Origin: Nonomuraea terrae
GTDB taxonomy: Bacteria; Actinomycetota; Actinomycetes; Streptosporangiales; Streptosporangiaceae
Direction: 5' to 3'
NCBI RefSeq assembly: GCF_004348995.1
Contig: NZ_SMKQ01000013.1
Span: 1 to 64,000, forward strand
Length of the DNA stretch: 64,000 bases
Shown here: positions 51,992-60,768 of the stretch, one piece after another
Layout of the letters: each line of letters opens with the position of its first letter
How positions within the stretch are numbered: position 1 is the first letter of the stretch
The notes under the pieces: generated by a model
What the model saw: only the letters and a program-made list of their open reading frames with translations
Database searches by the model: none
What the model was told of the DNA's origin: nothing
Position numbers and translations under genes: made by a program

Positions 51992-52693
51992 TCAGAGACC
52001 GAGATAGATACGCCGGACCTGGGGGTCGTGGCTCAGCTCGGCCGAGGTGCCGCTGGCGGCGATCTCGCCGTTCTCCATGACCAGGCAGGTGGTGGTGACA
52101 TCGAAGGTGAGCTTGGCGTTCTGCTCGACGAGCAGGATGGCCAGGCCCGCGGCGTTGAGCTTCTTGAGCACGCCGGCGATGTCGCCCACGAGTTTGGGAG
52201 ACAGCCCCATCGAGGGCTCGTCCAGCAGCATCACCTGGGGCCGGCACATCATGGCCCGGCCGACGGCCAGCATCTGCTGCTGGCCGCCGGACAGGGCGCC
52301 GGCCAGGCGGCCGCGCATCTCGCCCAGCACCGGGAACAGGTCGAACACCTCGTCGATCGGGGTGCGCTTCCAGCTGCTGGTGTACGCGCCGAGCAACAGG
52401 TTCTTCTCCACCGTGAGCCCGGGAAAGACGTGCCGGCCCTCGGGGACGTAGCCGATGCCGTGCCGCACCAGCGTGTGCGCGGGCGCGCGGAGCAGGTCGT
52501 GCTCGCCGAAACGGATGCTCTTGGCCTGCCGCGGGGCCAGCCCCATGACCGCCTTGAGGGTGGAGGTCTTGCCCGCCCCGTTCGCGCCGATGATGCCCAG
52601 CGACTGGCCGGGTCCAAGGGTGAAGGACACGTCGTGGGCGGCACGGACGCCGCCGTAGTGAACCGACAGTGCTTCCACGGTCAGCGTGGTCAT
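51992..52693 (-). CDS. livF: Branched-chain/aromatic-acid type ABC transporter ATPase LivF
   Basis: This 233-residue LivF-type ATPase has Walker A GANGAGKTST, signature ALSGGQQQMLAVGRAMM, Walker B VMLLDEPSMGLSP and an H-loop near the VEQNAKLT segment. It works with LivG, LivM, LivH and a binding protein to import branched-chain amino acids or, in many actinomycetes, aromatic and organic acids. Its ATG overlaps the stop of the fused livM-livG gene by four bases. Confidence 0.94.
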   Translation of the reverse strand: MTTLTVEALSVHYGGVRAAHDVSFTLGPGQSLGIIGANGAGKTSTLKAVMGLAPRQAKSIRFGEHDLLRAPAHTLVRHGIGYVPEGRHVFPGLTVEKNLLLGAYTSSWKRTPIDEVFDLFPVLGEMRGRLAGALSGGQQQMLAVGRAMMCRPQVMLLDEPSMGLSPKLVGDIAGVLKKLNAAGLAILLVEQNAKLTFDVTTTCLVMENGEIAASGTSAELSHDPQVRRIYLGL

Positions 52694-54495
52694 CGAGCGG
52701 CCTCCTCGGCAGCGGCTTCGGCGGTGGCCTCGGTCGGTGCGGACATCGAGTCACCGAGGTAGGCGGCGACCACGTCGGGGTGGACGGCGACCTCGGCCGG
52801 CCGGCCGTCAGCGATGACCTTGCCGTTGGACAACACGGTGACCTGGTCGCACAGGGACATCACCAGGCCCATGTTGTGCTCGATGATGATCACAGTGACG
52901 CCCGAGTCCCTGATGGACCGGACGATCTCCGCGAGCTGGCGCACCTCTTCGCCGTTGAGGCCGGCGGCGGGTTCGTCGAGCAGCAGCAAGGTGGGGGACA
53001 TGGCCATGGCGCGGGCCAGCTCGATACGGCGCTGGATCCCGTACGGCAGCGAGCGCGGTTCGGCGTCGGCGACCTCGGCGAGCCCGAAACGGCCGATGAG
53101 GTCCTCCACCCGCCGCCGCAGCGCCCGCTCATAACCCAGCACCTTCCACGGCACGCTCGGATAGCGCCAGATCCACCAGGTACGGGTGCGGTCCAGGCCG
53201 AGGAGCAGGTTCTCGCGCACGCTGAGGTCCTCGAACAGGCGCAGGTTCTGGAAGGTCCGGGCGACGCGGCGCTGCGCGAGCCGGTACGGAGCGAGCCCGG
53301 TCACCTCGCGCCCGCGCAGGAGCACCGATCCCTGGCTGGGCGAGTAGAAGCCGCTGACCACGTTGAACAGGGTCGTCTTGCCCGAGCCGTTGGGACCGAC
53401 GATGCCGCGGATCTGACCCGCTGGAACGGTGAGGGACACGTCGTCGAGCGCGACCAGGCCCTTGAACCGCATCGTCACGTCCCGGATCTGCAGGACGTCC
53501 TCCTCGGTGGCTCGCGGCGCGGTGTCGTAGGGCTGGAACGGGCCGAGCTGGGCACGCGAGCCGCTACCGCGCCCACGGAGCAGGGACCGGATCTGCTCGG
53601 GCAGGCCCGCCAGCCCCTTGGGCGCGAACACCACCACGAGCACGACGACGAGGCCGTAACCGAGCTGGGCGAAGCCTGAGGCGTCCAGCAGCGCCTCCCT
53701 GACCAAGGCCAGTGCGACAGCGCCGACCACACAGCCCAGGATGCTGCTGCGGCCACCGATGATCACCATGGCGAGCAGCAGGAACATGTTGGCGATGTTG
53801 AACGACTCAGGGGCGACGAAGCGGATCAGCCCGGCGTACAGGATGCCGGCCAGCCCGCCGTACAGGCCGGACAGCACGAACGCGGTCATGCGCAGCAGCG
53901 GGATCTCCGCTCCGAGAGATCCGGCGGCCAGGTCGTCGTCGCGCATCGCGCGCAGCCGGCGACCCAGCGGCGAGCGGGTGACCAGGAGGGCGAAGGCCAG
54001 CGCCACGGCGAAGACGATCAGCTCGACGTAATAGAAGAGGTAGCCGCTGGACAGATCGATCCCGAACATCGGCGGCACCGGGATGTCGCTGATGCCCTCG
54101 GCGCGGCCGGCGATGTGGGCGTTGGTGACCCAGTTCGTGAACGCCAGCGCCAGGCCGAGGGTGACGATGCCGAGGTAGTGCGACTGCATGCGCAGCGCGG
54201 GGATGCCCACCAGGACACCGAACACCACGGCGGCCAGCAGAGCCAGCACGGACGCCGTCCAGAATCCGAGCCCCGCCTGCGTGGTGAGGATGGCGACCGT
54301 GTAGGCGCCGACGCCGAAGAAGGCGACCTGGGCCAGGTTGATCTGCCCGGCCACGCCCATGGTCAGGCCGAGCCCGACGGCCAGGATCGCGAAGATGATC
54401 GCGACATCGACGACGTGGATGGCGTAACCACCCAGACCGTAGGGCAGCAGCCACGCGGCCACCACCACGGGCACGAGCCACATCAGACGTTTCAT
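52690..54495 (-). CDS. Fused LivM permease-LivG ATPase
   Basis: This 601-residue protein joins an N-terminal LivM-type permease (about 1-300, eight to ten helices; GLTMGVAGQINLAQVAFFGV and the VTRSPLGRRLRAMRDDDLAA loop) to a C-terminal LivG-type ATPase (about 340-580; Walker A GPNGSGKTT, Walker B LLLLDEPAAGLNGEEVRQLA). Fusion of these two subunits is well known in Liv-type systems. Four-base overlaps with livH upstream and livF downstream show tight coupling. Confidence 0.94.
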   Translation of the reverse strand: MKRLMWLVPVVVAAWLLPYGLGGYAIHVVDVAIIFAILAVGLGLTMGVAGQINLAQVAFFGVGAYTVAILTTQAGLGFWTASVLALLAAVVFGVLVGIPALRMQSHYLGIVTLGLALAFTNWVTNAHIAGRAEGISDIPVPPMFGIDLSSGYLFYYVELIVFAVALAFALLVTRSPLGRRLRAMRDDDLAAGSLGAEIPLLRMTAFVLSGLYGGLAGILYAGLIRFVAPESFNIANMFLLLAMVIIGGRSSILGCVVGAVALALVREALLDASGFAQLGYGLVVVLVVVFAPKGLAGLPEQIRSLLRGRGSGSRAQLGPFQPYDTAPRATEEDVLQIRDVTMRFKGLVALDDVSLTVPAGQIRGIVGPNGSGKTTLFNVVSGFYSPSQGSVLLRGREVTGLAPYRLAQRRVARTFQNLRLFEDLSVRENLLLGLDRTRTWWIWRYPSVPWKVLGYERALRRRVEDLIGRFGLAEVADAEPRSLPYGIQRRIELARAMAMSPTLLLLDEPAAGLNGEEVRQLAEIVRSIRDSGVTVIIIEHNMGLVMSLCDQVTVLSNGKVIADGRPAEVAVHPDVVAAYLGDSMSAPTEATAEAAAEEAAR

Positions 54496-55361
54496 GCGCG
54501 GTTCACCGTGGCCTCTCCGAAGATGCCGGTGGGGCGGACCATGACGATGACGGCGAACACCAGGAAGGTGACCAGCTCGGAGTACTCCTGGAAGTTGCCG
54601 GCGGCGAAGGAGTCGAGCAGGCCGAAGACCAGGCCGCCGACGATCGCGCCGGGCATGCTGCCGAACCCGCCGAGCATGGCCGCGGCGAAACCCTTGATGC
54701 CGAGGGTGCCGCCCATCGTCGGGTTGACGTACAACATGGGGCCGATCAGGCTGCCGGCCAGCGCGGCCAGACCGGCGCCGATGGCGAAGGCCATGGCGTT
54801 GCTGCGCCCGACGTGGATGCCGACCGCGGTGGCGGCCTGGTGGTCCATGGCGACCGCCTGCATGGCCGCGCCGCGCTTCGTGCGCTGCAGGAACAGCGCC
54901 AGCAGGCCGGTCGCCGCCGCCGCCACGGCGATGACCATCAGGCTGTAGGTGGGAATGCGGATGCCCGCCACGTCGATCGGACCGGTCGCGACGGGGGACG
55001 GCACGGCATGCCCGGTCGCGCCCCAGACGAGCACGGCCCCCGCCTCCAGGACCGCGCCGAAGCCGATCGTGCCGATCAGCATCAGCGTGAAGTCCTTGTT
55101 CTCCAGCGGGCGCAGGAAACGTTCGATGACCAGGCCGATCAGCGCGGTGACGGCGATGGCCACGATGATCGCCACCGCGAACGGCAGCTTGCTGGCCATG
55201 TAGAAGGTGGAGGCGGCGTACGCGCCGATCATCACGACGCTGCCGTGGGCGAAGTTGACCAGCCCCATCGTCCGGTAGACGATCGAGAAGCCCATCGCCA
55301 CCAGCGCGTACACCGCTCCGAACGTGACCCCGCCGATCAGGGTCTGAAGGAAGACCTGCAC
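54492..55361 (-). CDS. livH: Liv-type ABC transporter permease LivH
   Basis: This 289-residue permease has about eight helices. It opens MQVFLQTLIGGVTFGAVYAL and contains MGFSIVYRTMGLVNFAHGSV and the transmission loop QRTKRGAAMQAVAMDHQAAT typical of LivH. It lies one base after the binding-protein stop region and overlaps livM-livG by four bases. Confidence 0.94.
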   Translation of the reverse strand: MQVFLQTLIGGVTFGAVYALVAMGFSIVYRTMGLVNFAHGSVVMIGAYAASTFYMASKLPFAVAIIVAIAVTALIGLVIERFLRPLENKDFTLMLIGTIGFGAVLEAGAVLVWGATGHAVPSPVATGPIDVAGIRIPTYSLMVIAVAAAATGLLALFLQRTKRGAAMQAVAMDHQAATAVGIHVGRSNAMAFAIGAGLAALAGSLIGPMLYVNPTMGGTLGIKGFAAAMLGGFGSMPGAIVGGLVFGLLDSFAAGNFQEYSELVTFLVFAVIVMVRPTGIFGEATVNRA

Positions 55362-55362
55362 G

Positions 55363-56505
55363 TCAGCTCGCGGTCTCGGGCACGACCTTGCCGTCCTTGA
55401 CCAGGCCGATCTTCGTCTCGTGGATGCCGACGCCGTTGGCGTCGTAGTTGTAGTTCCCCAGCAGGCCGGCGCGCTTGACGCCGCGGATGGCGTCGGCCAG
55501 CTTCTGCCCGCCCTCGCCGTTGGTCTGCTTCAGCGCCTCGATGAGGATGGAGGCGCCGTCGTAGGCCTTGGCCACGTGCATGCGGGCGTCCTCGTTGTAG
55601 GCGGCCTTGTACTTGGCGGCGAACGCCTTGATCTCCTCGCTGGCGTCGTTGCTGAGGTACGGGGAGCTGACCACCGTGCCCTCGGCGTTCTCCAGCCCGG
55701 CGGTGGTGGCGTACACGTCGGTGCCCAACGGGGCGCCGCCCGCGAAGACCGCTTTCAGCCCCAGCTCGCGGGCCTGCTTGGCGATCAGGCCGGACTGCAC
55801 CTCCTCGGCGCCGATGAACAGCACCTCGGGGTCCTGCTCGCGGATCTTGGCCAGGTTGGCGTTGAAGTCCTTCTGGTCGGGGGTGACGACCTCGTCGGCG
55901 GACGGGGTGACGTTCCTGCTCTTGAGCGAGGCGAGGAACGCGTCGTGCTCCCCGGCGCCGTAGGCGCCGTTGTTGCTGATCAGGGCGATGTTCTTCAGGC
56001 CCTTGTCGTCGACGAGGTACTTGGCCAGCGTCTCGTCGAAGGTGACGCTGGTCGGGGCGTTCAGGAACAGGAACGGGCTCTTCAGCTCGGCGAGCTTGGG
56101 CGACTGGCCGGAGGTGATGTTCGGGATCTTGGCGTCCTTCAGGATGGGAGCCATGGCCAGGGTGACCGCGCTCTCGGCGGTGCCGAGCATGGCGACGTAG
56201 CCCTCGCTGGAGATCTTCCTGGCCACGTTGGTGCCGATCGTCGGGTCACCCTGGCTGTCGAACAGGTCGAGCTGGATCTGCCGCCCGTTGACGCCGCCGG
56301 CCTTGTTGGCCTCGTCGATGGCGAGCTTGACGCCCTTGTGCTCCCACTGCCCGAGCGAGCTGAGCTGACCGCTCTGCGCGTTGACGTTGGCGATCTTGAT
56401 GGGACCGGTGGCGTTCGACTCGGAGCTCTGGGACTGGCCGGGAGGGGCGCAGGCGGCGAGTGCCATCAGAGCCGCGGCTGCGATGGAGAAGCTCGTGAAA
56501 CGCAC
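55363..56505 (-). CDS. Liv-type substrate-binding lipoprotein
   Basis: This 380-residue periplasmic-binding protein has a lipoprotein signal (FSIAAAALMALAAC, Cys19), then IKIANVNAQSGQLSSLGQWE and the two-lobed Peripla_BP_6 fold (LIEALKQTNGEGGQKLADAI near the end). It is the first gene of the transporter operon, so it probably sets substrate specificity. Relatives bind leucine, amides or aromatic acids. The 108-base gap to the upstream ThDP gene may hold its own promoter. Confidence 0.93.
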   Translation of the reverse strand: MRFTSFSIAAAALMALAACAPPGQSQSSESNATGPIKIANVNAQSGQLSSLGQWEHKGVKLAIDEANKAGGVNGRQIQLDLFDSQGDPTIGTNVARKISSEGYVAMLGTAESAVTLAMAPILKDAKIPNITSGQSPKLAELKSPFLFLNAPTSVTFDETLAKYLVDDKGLKNIALISNNGAYGAGEHDAFLASLKSRNVTPSADEVVTPDQKDFNANLAKIREQDPEVLFIGAEEVQSGLIAKQARELGLKAVFAGGAPLGTDVYATTAGLENAEGTVVSSPYLSNDASEEIKAFAAKYKAAYNEDARMHVAKAYDGASILIEALKQTNGEGGQKLADAIRGVKRAGLLGNYNYDANGVGIHETKIGLVKDGKVVPETAS

Positions 56506-56613
56506 GGTTCACCTCGTAGGGGGGTGGTGAGGGTTAATTCACGGACTCGTTCGTTCGTTATAACGCCAGGACGCGACTCGGGGAATCTCGAACGTGCAAC
56601 GGTTTCGGCCGGG

Positions 56614-58329
56614 TCAGTCGGTGAAGAGACCCTGGTAGATGTCCTTGATGTTCCAGTGGCCGGGGGTCGGCACCGGTTCGTTCACCATCGGTACGTCGAT
56701 CACGGCGGGGCGTCGGCTCGCGACGGCCTCGCGTAGTGCCACGCCGAGGTCGGCGGGCGTGGCGACGGTGTGGCCGTCGGCGCCGCAGGCCCTGGCGAGC
56801 GCGGCGAAGTCCGGGCTGTAGGGCCGTCCGTCAGGGCCGGTGAAGTCGCAGCCGTAGCTGCGGCCGTAGTGCGACGACTGCAGGTCGGAGATCGTGCCGT
56901 GCGCGCGGTTGTTCATCACCACGAACACCACCGGCGCGGCCTGCTCGACCGCCATGGGCACGGCCGGCAGCTGCGCGCTCATGCCGCCGTCGCCGATGAG
57001 CGCCACCACGGTCCTGCCCGGCTCGGCGAGTTGCACGCCCACCGCGGCGGCCGGGCCGAAGCCCATGGTGGAGGCGCCTCCCGGGGTGATGAAGCGGCCC
57101 TCGGGCGGCAGCTCGTAGCACTGCGCGACGCCGTTCTTGTTCCAGCCCACATCCGTCACCAGGACGGCGTCCGCGGGCAGCGCCTCCCGCACGTCCGCCA
57201 GAATGCGTTCGGGTCGCAGGGGGAAGTCCTCGCTCCTGCCGCGTTCCTGACTGGCCGAGAACAGCTGTGATCGAGCCTGCAGGATCTGCTGCCGCAGGTC
57301 GGGCCTGCTACGCGGAGCGTGGGACTTGGCGGCGTCGGCGATCGCCCTGACCGCGAGGCCCACGTCGGCCACCGCGCCGATCTCCGCCGGGTAGTTGCGG
57401 CCGATCTCGGCCGGGTCGATGTCGATCTGGATCAGCGTGCTCCCGCTGAAGTCCCAGGTGAAGCGGGGATCCCAGGAGCTGGCGTCGGTCTCGGCGAACC
57501 TGGTGGCCAGGGCGAGCACCACGTCCGCCCCGCGGGCGTAGGCGTTGGTCAGCTCCAGCCCCCAGAAGCCCGGCATCCCGAGGACCAGCGGATGGGCGTC
57601 GGGCACCGTGCCCTTGGCCATGAGCGAGTGGGCGATGGGCACATCGAGGTGCTCGGCCAGGCGGATCAGGGCTTCGGCGTCCTCGCGCAGGCCGCCGCCC
57701 ACGTAGAGCAGCGGACGCTCGGCGGCGGCCAGCCGGGACGCGATCAGCTCCGCGGTGGCCTCCGGCAGGCCGGGCGGGGCCGCGTGGCTGATCGGCGGGA
57801 AGGGCGCGGCGGGCCGGGAGAAGACGTCCATCGGCACGTTGACCAGCACGGCGCCCGGCCGGCCCGAGGTCGCGGTCCAGAAGGCGCGCTCGACGAAGCG
57901 CCCGAGGTCCTGTGTCCGGTGCACGTTCCAGGTTCGCTTGACGAAGGGCCGGAACACGCTCGCCTGGTCGGCGTCCGCGTGCAGGTTGATCTCCTGGTGC
58001 GGGTGGCGGCCGTGGTAGTAGGAGGGGATGTCGCCGGAGATCACCACCAGCGGTACCGAGTCGAGCGCGGCGGTCATGACGCCGGTGGCGGCGTTGGTCA
58101 GGCCGGGACCGACGTGCACGAGCAGTACGCCCGGCTTGCCGCAGGCGCGGGCGTAGCCGTCGGCCGCGTGCGCGGCCGCCTGCTCGTGCCGGGCGATGAC
58201 GAACCGGATCGGGCTGTCGGCCAGCGCGTCCAGGACGGCGATGTTGGTGTGACCGCAGGTGCCGAAGACGTACTCGACGCCGAGCGCTTCGAGTTGCGCG
58301 ACCAGGGCGTGGGCGGCTGTCGTGGTCAC
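56614..58329 (-). CDS. ThDP-dependent 2-oxo-acid decarboxylase/acetolactate-synthase-like enzyme
   Basis: This 571-residue ThDP enzyme has the three-domain layout. The pyrimidine domain has VFGTCGHTNIAVLDAL and catalytic Glu49 in ARHEQAAAH; the middle domain has PLLYVGGGLREDAEALIRLA; the PP domain has VALIGDGGMSAQ and VVMNNRAHG (GDG...NN motif). It is a decarboxylase or carboligase of the benzoylformate/acetolactate-synthase group. Its GTG at 58329 overlaps the ALDH stop (GTGA), so an aldehyde product passed to the ALDH is plausible. The substrate is not identifiable from sequence. Confidence 0.9.
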   Translation of the reverse strand: MTTTAAHALVAQLEALGVEYVFGTCGHTNIAVLDALADSPIRFVIARHEQAAAHAADGYARACGKPGVLLVHVGPGLTNAATGVMTAALDSVPLVVISGDIPSYYHGRHPHQEINLHADADQASVFRPFVKRTWNVHRTQDLGRFVERAFWTATSGRPGAVLVNVPMDVFSRPAAPFPPISHAAPPGLPEATAELIASRLAAAERPLLYVGGGLREDAEALIRLAEHLDVPIAHSLMAKGTVPDAHPLVLGMPGFWGLELTNAYARGADVVLALATRFAETDASSWDPRFTWDFSGSTLIQIDIDPAEIGRNYPAEIGAVADVGLAVRAIADAAKSHAPRSRPDLRQQILQARSQLFSASQERGRSEDFPLRPERILADVREALPADAVLVTDVGWNKNGVAQCYELPPEGRFITPGGASTMGFGPAAAVGVQLAEPGRTVVALIGDGGMSAQLPAVPMAVEQAAPVVFVVMNNRAHGTISDLQSSHYGRSYGCDFTGPDGRPYSPDFAALARACGADGHTVATPADLGVALREAVASRRPAVIDVPMVNEPVPTPGHWNIKDIYQGLFTD

Positions 58330-59777
58330 TCGTCCCCCCAGATGGTCAGGCCCTTGAGCATGAGAGTCTTGGTCACGGTGAAGTCCTCGATCATCCAGCG
58401 CGGCGACTCGCGGCCCATGCCGGAGTCCTTCACGCCGCCGAACGGAACGTGGTCGAGACGGAAGTTGGAGGAGCCGTTCACGACCAGGCCGCCGACCTCC
58501 AGCTCGCGCCAGGCGGTTATGATCCGGCGCACGTCGTGGGTGAACAGCCCGGCCTGCAGCCCGTACGCACTGCGGTTGCACTCGGCCAGGACGTCGTCGA
58601 AATCGTCGTAGGGGAGCACGGCCACCAGCGCGCCGAAGACCTCCTCGCGGACGACTCTGGCCTCGGCGGGCGGGGCGAGGACGACGGTCGGCGCCATCAC
58701 CGCGCCCTCGCGCGTGCCGCCGGTCGCCACCCGTGCGCCCTGGCCGGCCGCCTCGGCGGTCCAGCTGACGACTCGCTCGGCCGCGTCGTCGTCCACCATG
58801 GAGCCGACGTCGGTACCCGGATCCAGGGGATCGCCGACGACCAGGGCCTTCACCTCTGCGGTCAGTGATTCGGCGAACGCCTCGAAACGGGTGCGATGAA
58901 CATAGACCCGCTGGACGGAGATGCAGCTCTGCCCGGAGTTGCTGAAGCCGGTGCGGGCGCACACGAGCGCCGCTTGGCCGATGTCGGCGTCCTCGCAGAC
59001 AATGGTCGCGGCGTTCCCGCCGAGTTCGAGCATCACCCGTTTCGGACCGGCGGCGTGCGCGACGGCGTGACCCGCGGTGACGCCGCCGGTGAAGCTGACG
59101 ACAGCGATCTGCGGCGCGGCGCACAGCCGCGCGCCCACGTCACCGCCCCCGTGCAGGACCTGCACGGCCTCCACCGGCATCCCGGCCGCGAGCAGGATCT
59201 CCACCAACGCGGTGGAGACCGCGGGCGCCTGCGGGGGAGGCTTGACGATGGTGGTGTTGCCGGCCGCGAACGAGGCGGCGAGCTTGTGAGCGAGCAGATT
59301 GGCGGGGGCGTTGAACGGAGTGATCGCCAGCACCGGGCCGGCCGGGGCTCGCTGGGTTATCGCGGTGTTGCCGATCCCGCGGCCCCATCCCGCCACCGGC
59401 AACACCTCGCCCCCGATCATCCTTGCCTCGGCGGCGGCGACGGACAAGGTGTCCGCGACGCGCAGAACTTCGCCACGTCCGTCCTTGAGTGGTTTGCCCA
59501 GCTCGAGTGCCAGCAGGCGGGTCAACCGTTCGCCCTGCTCGGAGACCGAGGCGGCGGCGCGTTCCAGGATGTCGGCCCGGGTGGCGGGCGCCAGCCGGGC
59601 GACGAATCTGGACGCCCGGCGGGCATAGGCCAGGGCCGCGTCGATGTCGCCGGGTTGTGTGGTCCGCGCCCGGCTGACAGGTTCCCGGACATAGGGGCCG
59701 ATGCGATCGCTGTACGCGCCTTCGGTCAGCCACTCGCCGGCGACTAAGCACCTTGCTTCGTGGATGGTGTTCATCAA
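58326..59777 (-). CDS. Aldehyde dehydrogenase
   Basis: This 483-residue NAD(P)-dependent aldehyde dehydrogenase has catalytic Cys285 (FSNSGQSCISV), general base Glu251 (LELGGNAATIV) and cofactor region ITPFNAPANLLAHKLAASFA. Relatives include lactaldehyde/sulfolactaldehyde- and succinate-semialdehyde-type enzymes. It is the first gene of the operon leading into the ThDP enzyme and is divergent from iclR. Two paired IclR-like sites lie upstream, the nearer only 13 bases from the start. Confidence 0.94.
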   Translation of the reverse strand: MMNTIHEARCLVAGEWLTEGAYSDRIGPYVREPVSRARTTQPGDIDAALAYARRASRFVARLAPATRADILERAAASVSEQGERLTRLLALELGKPLKDGRGEVLRVADTLSVAAAEARMIGGEVLPVAGWGRGIGNTAITQRAPAGPVLAITPFNAPANLLAHKLAASFAAGNTTIVKPPPQAPAVSTALVEILLAAGMPVEAVQVLHGGGDVGARLCAAPQIAVVSFTGGVTAGHAVAHAAGPKRVMLELGGNAATIVCEDADIGQAALVCARTGFSNSGQSCISVQRVYVHRTRFEAFAESLTAEVKALVVGDPLDPGTDVGSMVDDDAAERVVSWTAEAAGQGARVATGGTREGAVMAPTVVLAPPAEARVVREEVFGALVAVLPYDDFDDVLAECNRSAYGLQAGLFTHDVRRIITAWRELEVGGLVVNGSSNFRLDHVPFGGVKDSGMGRESPRWMIEDFTVTKTLMLKGLTIWGDE

Positions 59778-59789
59778 ACTCCCGCTAGA

Positions 59790-59909
59790 TCCGCGCAGTG
59801 GTTCTGTTAATCCGCACTGTGGATTGCCTCACGGTATGAGCACCGCGAAGGTTCTGGCAAGAGGGCCATGGCGGATCCACTTAGTGGAGCATATGGACCG
59901 CTAAGCGGA
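59790..59909. promoter_or_regulatory. Two pairs of predicted IclR sites in the ALDH/iclR divergent region
   Basis: The sites are TCCGCGCAGTGGT (59790-59802), TCCGCACTGTGGA (59811-59823), TCCACTTAGTGGA (59876-59888) and ACCGCTAAGCGGA (59897-59909), all of the form TCCRY-N3-RYGGA. The centres within pairs are 59796/59817 and 59882/59903, 21 bases each. One pair sits at the ALDH start and one on the iclR side. Two helical turns between sites suits an IclR tetramer. Confidence 0.78.
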
Positions 59910-59979
59910 CTAGTGTTAGCGTACGGACCACATGAGAGGGTGAGCAGCAGGTTCACCTTCGACTCACTAGTGAGGATCC

Positions 59980-60753
59980 GTGCCTTCGAACATTCCTGCA
60001 GCGTCGGGGGACAGCGGGGGGGTGCGCAGCGTCCAGCGCGCGTTCGACATCCTCTCGTTGCTCACCGAGGACCGGCGGACCTTGACGATCCGCGAGGTCG
60101 TCGACGAGACAGGCCTGGCCAAGACCACGGCTCTGCGCCTGCTGCAGACCCTGGAGCACATGGGGCTGCTGTGGGCCACGCCCAAGGGCTACACGGCCGG
60201 GCCCGCGTTGTGGCGCTGGGCGCACCTGGCCCGCTCGGCGTGGGAACTGCCGCCGGAGACCGTCCAGCTCATGCGCGAGCTGGGAGCGCGGCACCGCGAG
60301 ACGGTCAATCTCTACGTGCTGCGCGACGTGCATCGCATCTGCATCGCCCAGCAGGAGAGCTCCCAGCCGCTGCGCCACGTGGTGCGGGTCGGAGACGAGT
60401 TGCCCCTGTGGGCGGGAGCGTCCTCCAAGGTCCTGCTCAAGGACGCGCCGGAGCGGCTGCTCCTGCGGGTGGCCCGCTCTTCTCCCCACGGTGAGACACA
60501 TGTGGACACGTTGCGGGATTGGATCGATCAGGCGACGCGCGACGGTTACGCGACCAGCCACGGCGAACGTGAACCCGGCCTGTCCGCCGTCGCCGTCCCC
60601 GTCACGGGCGGCTCGGGAGCGACCGTGGCGGCGCTGACGCTGAGCGGCCCCACGGTCCGCTTCACCGAGGACCGGGTCCAGGAATTCGCCGCGGACCTGC
60701 GCGAGGCAGCCAAGCGTATGTCGGAGCGCGGGTTCGACCATCCGCTGACTTGA
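59980..60753 (+). CDS. IclR-family transcriptional regulator
   Basis: This 257-residue IclR protein has a GTG start, a winged HTH at about 20-75 (VRSVQRAFDILSLLTEDRRT then VVDETGLAKTTALRLLQTLE) and the effector domain (GYATSHGEREPGLSAVAVPV). It probably recognises the 13-base sites at 59.8 and 51.9 kb and so controls the ALDH, transporter, PQQ dehydrogenase and its own operon with CaiB and the lyase. The effector is unknown. Confidence 0.94.
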   Translation: MPSNIPAASGDSGGVRSVQRAFDILSLLTEDRRTLTIREVVDETGLAKTTALRLLQTLEHMGLLWATPKGYTAGPALWRWAHLARSAWELPPETVQLMRELGARHRETVNLYVLRDVHRICIAQQESSQPLRHVVRVGDELPLWAGASSKVLLKDAPERLLLRVARSSPHGETHVDTLRDWIDQATRDGYATSHGEREPGLSAVAVPVTGGSGATVAALTLSGPTVRFTEDRVQEFAADLREAAKRMSERGFDHPLT

Positions 60754-60768
60754 CTCTATGGAGCGTGA

